Shown piece by piece: positions 60,601 through 64,000 of a stretch of DNA of 64,000 bases. The DNA comes from Limonium bicolor (Eukaryota; Streptophyta; Magnoliopsida; Caryophyllales; Plumbaginaceae): assembly GCA_023374045.1 (NCBI GenBank), contig CM041776.1, positions 47,498,171 through 47,562,170 on the forward strand. The letters run 5' to 3'. Each line of letters begins with the position of its first letter. The first letter of the stretch is position 1. The position numbers were made by a program, and so were the translations under genes. The notes under the pieces are model-generated. The model worked only from the letters and a program-made list of their open reading frames with translations, had not been told where the DNA came from and ran no database searches.

Positions 60601-62226
60601 GACGTGGTAAAGTGGACTCCGGTGACAGGTATGGTTTTCTTGCAACCTGCGTCCTACCGGATTACACCGGCTTGTATGCCAATGTGTTTTTCTGTATGTT
60701 TGCCACGTTGTAAGATAAAACATGTAATGAGTTTACAGTAATTCATATATGTGGCGTGTTCAATTCCGATACCATTTAACCTCGGCAGTGTTAACCTTAG
60801 TTAACTGAGTCTAGGATCACATGAGAGTTCGGTATTCGGAGTAAACGACCCGTACCATGGGACGTACTAACCACGGCTATGCGTGTGTTAAATGTGTGAT
60901 ATGTGTATGTGAATGTAGGGATCTCCCTTGTATGTTTAACCCAGTTGTAATACTGTTTGAGTTGTTATGTGACAGGCTCCATAGTGGGGTTCTAAGTATT
61001 GTCTAAAGTAAGTATGTACTAACAGTAGTGAGGAATCCGGTTTGGCCGGTCGCGCGTTGTTTGGGAGAGGGTATCCTTCCTAGCTTTACCCTTCTCTTTG
61101 TTATGGTTGTTTCCCTCACGGGTTATGATCTCCCATTAGCTTACTCCAAAGCTTGGCTATTCTGACTTATGATCGGTTTAGGGGGAACATGTGTTTGTGT
61201 GGTGTGTTCGGGCCTCCAAACCCGAACCGCCTTAACTTAAGTTACTCGTCCACTATTAGGACGGTAATGAGTGTTGTTGTTATTGTATAACGAGCTTATC
61301 ATGAGACTGGCAACATTCTCTAGGCTCACCAGTGTGTAAACAATGTTTGGGTCGGTTCCTAAGCGAACCATTCCCGTTGTGTTATGCGTTTTGTTGTGAA
61401 GCAGTATTCATTGCGGTATTATGTTGTGTACGTAGTAACGTGCAAAGTGTTGTTAAGTGTTGTATGTAGTGTATGTTGTAGGTGTATAATGTGGAGTGTG
61501 TTGTATAATGTGGAGTGAGTGGATCATGGATATGACTCCCAGTTTGTGATAAGAGGCGTTTAAGGATAACCCGATTTAAGGGTATGTATCGCCTATTAAG
61601 GAAGTAGCTCCATTAGAGGAGAAACACTCTAGGGATGATGAATACCATGGGTGACTTGTTAAGTAGGATGTATTATCCGATTGTTGAGCCCATTGAGGCG
61701 AAATGTTAAGTGTTGTGTGTTTATTGTCACATGCGTGATTTAAATATAATCAACTGCATGCTAAGACGACAATTAGTTGTGCGTGGCCCGGTAGCATGTG
61801 GGCTGCGGGATTACCATACCAGCAAAGGTGCTGAGCCCCTTGGGGCCACCCCTTTCTCTTCTTTTCCTATTTCAGGTACGAAGTGCTGGAAGCCATTCGA
61901 GAGTAGGACGGGTAGTCATTGTACATGGGTAAACCTTAAGTGTATGTATACAATAGGTGTAGTAAGACCGAAATTGTTGTCGGCACCAGTCATAAATACT
62001 CGGTATAGTTGATAAGGTGTATATTATGTTGTTGTTAATGGAAAGGAATAATAATGTATAGTTGCTCGGGAATTTAGCCCATCAGACCGGTACAGTGTGT
62101 ATGTATTAGCCTTGTTAGCCACGTGGGTGGCTAACGGCGTGTAACACCAACAAGTTAAGTATGTGATGAGTTTGTTCTTCCGCTGCAGTTTATTGTAAGT
62201 ATGTAAATGTTGGATGGGGTGTTACA
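57624..62226 (+). repeat. E5 3' LTR (family A)
   Basis: Pairs with 48159-52745. The TATA box is at 58413-58421, a donor-like GT at about 58734, the triple repeat near 59274-59345, the GACCGACCC cluster at 60055-60316 (clean hairpin 60276-60299), the 90-bp block at about 60618-60710, the CAGC/GCCCC hairpins at 61820-61847 and the pre-terminal hairpin at 62114-62135. A patch near 58160-58195 departs from the 5' LTR by substitutions, unlike the rest. Confidence 0.9.
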
Positions 62227-64000
62227 AAACTCATTTAATTCCTTGTCTAATACATCACCCAATTCTTGCTCAAGTTCAATAAATTCGTTTTCTCACATTT
62301 TGCATTTTGCACTCTTTTACACTTTCTAACTTCTTCTTGTTAGTTTTACATCCTACCAACATCTCCAAATGCATCAATGACCATTACACATCATTCCTAG
62401 ACAATTGCATCCTCTAAACCCAAGTTCACTCCTTGTTTCACAAGTTATAAACACAAATCCTTTCTCTTGGAATTCTAAGTTCCTATCACCATTATGCTAC
62501 AGATTTTGCACCCTTCCAATATCATTCTCCATCTACCCTTACAAGGTCATCAAGTATCTCAACTCAGCCACATACACACCTAGCTCCTCCAGTTCAGCAA
62601 GTCCCCTTATAACACTTATTTTCTATCGAAATTTCGCCATAACTTCCCCATAAACTTAACATCTCCCAAACCATCAATTCACATCAATTTACCTTCCTAA
62701 TCTAGCCACAACCATAAGGGTCCTATCAGCACACAATATCAATCCAAAAAAATCCACCAACAACATTTATAGCTACAAAATCTCAATACACCACAATATA
62801 ACTTCAAACTCAAATCCTTTGGCTCCAAGGCCTCCAATTCAAACCAATAATTCACAAGATCTCCCAAAATCAACTAAAACATTATTTTCATATTTTGGGT
62901 TTATTATTCAATTTAACCCATCCCCAAGCTTTAGAACCATTAAACAAGCTTTAAGGTAGATTCCTTACCTTAATTTACAAGTCTCACATTAATTCTCCTC
63001 TTGCTCCTCATCTCCTCAACATCGGTCAAGAGGGAATGGAGTTTCAAAACTACATCCCAACATTCAAGAAACACAAAATACATTCCATTAATTATCTAAA
63101 CCCTTAGGAAATCTCAATTCAACATAAAGGGCTTAGAGTACAAGTTAGGGTTTTACCTTTGGAGATTTTTGAGAGGGGTTCTCACCCTTGAATCAAGAAG
63201 GGAATTACTTCACCATTGGAGGGTTGAAATGGAGCTCAAAACCAAGAAGAAAAACAAGGTAAGAGAGAGAGGCAAAATCGGCTACCACCACAAGATGGAG
63301 AAAAATGAGGTTTTTCTTGGAGATTTTTACCTTAGGAGGGAGAGGAGACTCCAAGCTACCCATTGGTGCCATTTCTCTTCAAATGGGGAAAACCCATGGA
63401 GATGAAGTTCATCCTTTTGGAATTTTGAAAAGAGAGGATGATAGAGGATGATGAGGAGATGAAGAATATGTAGTTTATTTTCGATTTGGAGCTCAAATGG
63501 AGCTTGGGCACGAGTTTGAATGTGGAGTAGCCATGGGGGCTTCACCATTGTTCAGAAACAGAGAGAGAGAGAAGGAAAAATCGATGGGGAGGAAGAAGAG
63601 AGGAAATAGAGAAAGGGAAGGAAAATAACGGAGGAGAGAGAGGGTGGGGGCACCTTTTTATTTTTTGCTTTTGCTTTTAACTTATTTGATTAGTTAACTA
63701 GTCATGTGTGAGGGGCTATCTACATTAATAAAACCGGCCCACATAACTGTTACAGGCTGGAGCGTTTTTCGTCGTTTACAGAAACGCTCGTTAATTTACC
63801 CGGTTTAGCACTATTCACTAACCGGGCCCGTTTTCCGGAATTTTCTCGTTTATTAATTTTAATGGTTATTATACCCCCATTAATGTTTATTTATAGTTAT
63901 ATGATAAACTATAATTTTACGGGGTCATTTGACTGTTTAAATTCACGTTTTCGGGTTTTCTCGAAAAACGCGCTTTAAGACTCCGTTAGCGTTTTAACGC
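62227..64000 (-). repeat. E4: family A-related LTR, right part, cut by the window end
   Basis: Continues E4 after E5; the first five bases, AAACT, are the second copy of the target duplication. It is collinear with the E1 LTR but diverged: 'ttccttacctta' (about 62961), the 'ttttacctttggag' donor region (about 63153), 'aaaaccggccc' (about 63730) and 'cgaaaaacgcgctttaagac' (about 63962) match E1 words. A GA-rich tract at 63553-63650 is the pyrimidine-rich leader in sense. Several hundred more bases should lie beyond the window. The 78-codon frame 63169-63405 is antisense and not supported. Confidence 0.78.
63553..63650 (-). repeat. GA-rich tract (CT-rich leader in sense), E4
   Basis: Purine-only runs of GAGA and GGAAGG over about 100 bp. 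The matching places of E1 (about 16620-16690) and E5 (about 48985-49040, as CT) are also biased, so a pyrimidine-rich leader after the TATA region is a family trait. Confidence 0.55.

Larger units (their letters stand above)
48159..62226 (+). mobile_element. E5: complete family A LARD-type element nested in E4
   Basis: A 14,068-bp plus-strand element with LTRs of 4587 and 4603 bp, a 4878-bp internal domain, a primer site 5 nt after the 5' LTR and a polypurine tract abutting the 3' LTR. The flanks are AAACC (48154-48158) and AAACT (62227-62231), a target duplication with one mismatch. It is the same family as E1. There is no gag-pol. The LTR pair is near identical except for small indels and one divergent patch near 58160-58195, so the insertion looks recent. 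Confidence 0.92.

Noticed and set aside
63169..63405. Frame of 78 codons with basic residues near the right edge
   Set aside because: It is antisense in the E4 LTR, arises from a purine-rich tract, and has no counterpart in E1 or E5.

Overview
The window is plant-type intergenic heterochromatin made entirely of long terminal repeat (LTR) retrotransposons inserted into one another. I found no credible protein-coding gene, tRNA, rRNA or CRISPR array. The longest open frame is 189 codons and lies antisense inside an element. Plant origin is inferred from the elements. Their primer binding site is TGGTATCAGAGC, complementary to the 3' end of plant initiator-Met tRNA. They have a G6 polypurine tract, 5-bp target duplications, LTRs of 4.5 to 5.9 kb, and non-coding internal domains of about 4.9 to 5.7 kb. 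That is the LARD (large retrotransposon derivative) architecture, meaning non-autonomous elements mobilised in trans. The LTR ends (TGAAATACCCC and GGGGTGTTACA), the primer site and the polypurine tract recall Ty3/gypsy chromoviruses of the Tekay/Del kind, but no gag or pol survives to prove this. The species cannot be named.

Layout, left to right. E0: 1-3668, a family A LTR on the minus strand, cut by the window edge. E7: 3669-4847, the 3' part of a family C-like LTR on the plus strand, invaded by E0. E3: a minus-strand family C element, seen as internal fragments 4848-4882 and 36301-38826 and its 5' LTR 38827-44058. E2: 4883-36295, a complete plus-strand family B element in E3, flanked by CATGG. 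E1: 12987-26963, a complete minus-strand family A element in E2, flanked by GATAC. E6: 44059-46029, a piece of a plus-strand family B-like LTR, invaded by E3 on its left and E4 on its right. E4: 46030-48158 plus 62227-64000, a minus-strand, diverged family A LTR. E5: 48159-62226, a complete plus-strand family A element inside E4, flanked by AAACC/AAACT. The relative order of insertion is E6, then E3, E2, E1 in one branch and E6, E4, E5 in the other. E7 then E0 form a third branch inside E3.

With no proteins encoded, the interest lies in cis-acting RNA and DNA. The families share little primary sequence but share small structures: a hairpin overlapping the primer site, hairpins abutting each polypurine tract, a second polypurine tract inside the internal domain, an 8-bp GCACTTGC hairpin downstream of the primer site, a hairpin just before each LTR end, and an internal block kept in all four visible internal domains. 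Several stems differ by paired changes, which argues for selected RNA structure. Together they look like a shared cis-code by which silent elements are packaged and copied by another element's proteins. All comparisons were made by eye; no alignment, folding or database search was run.
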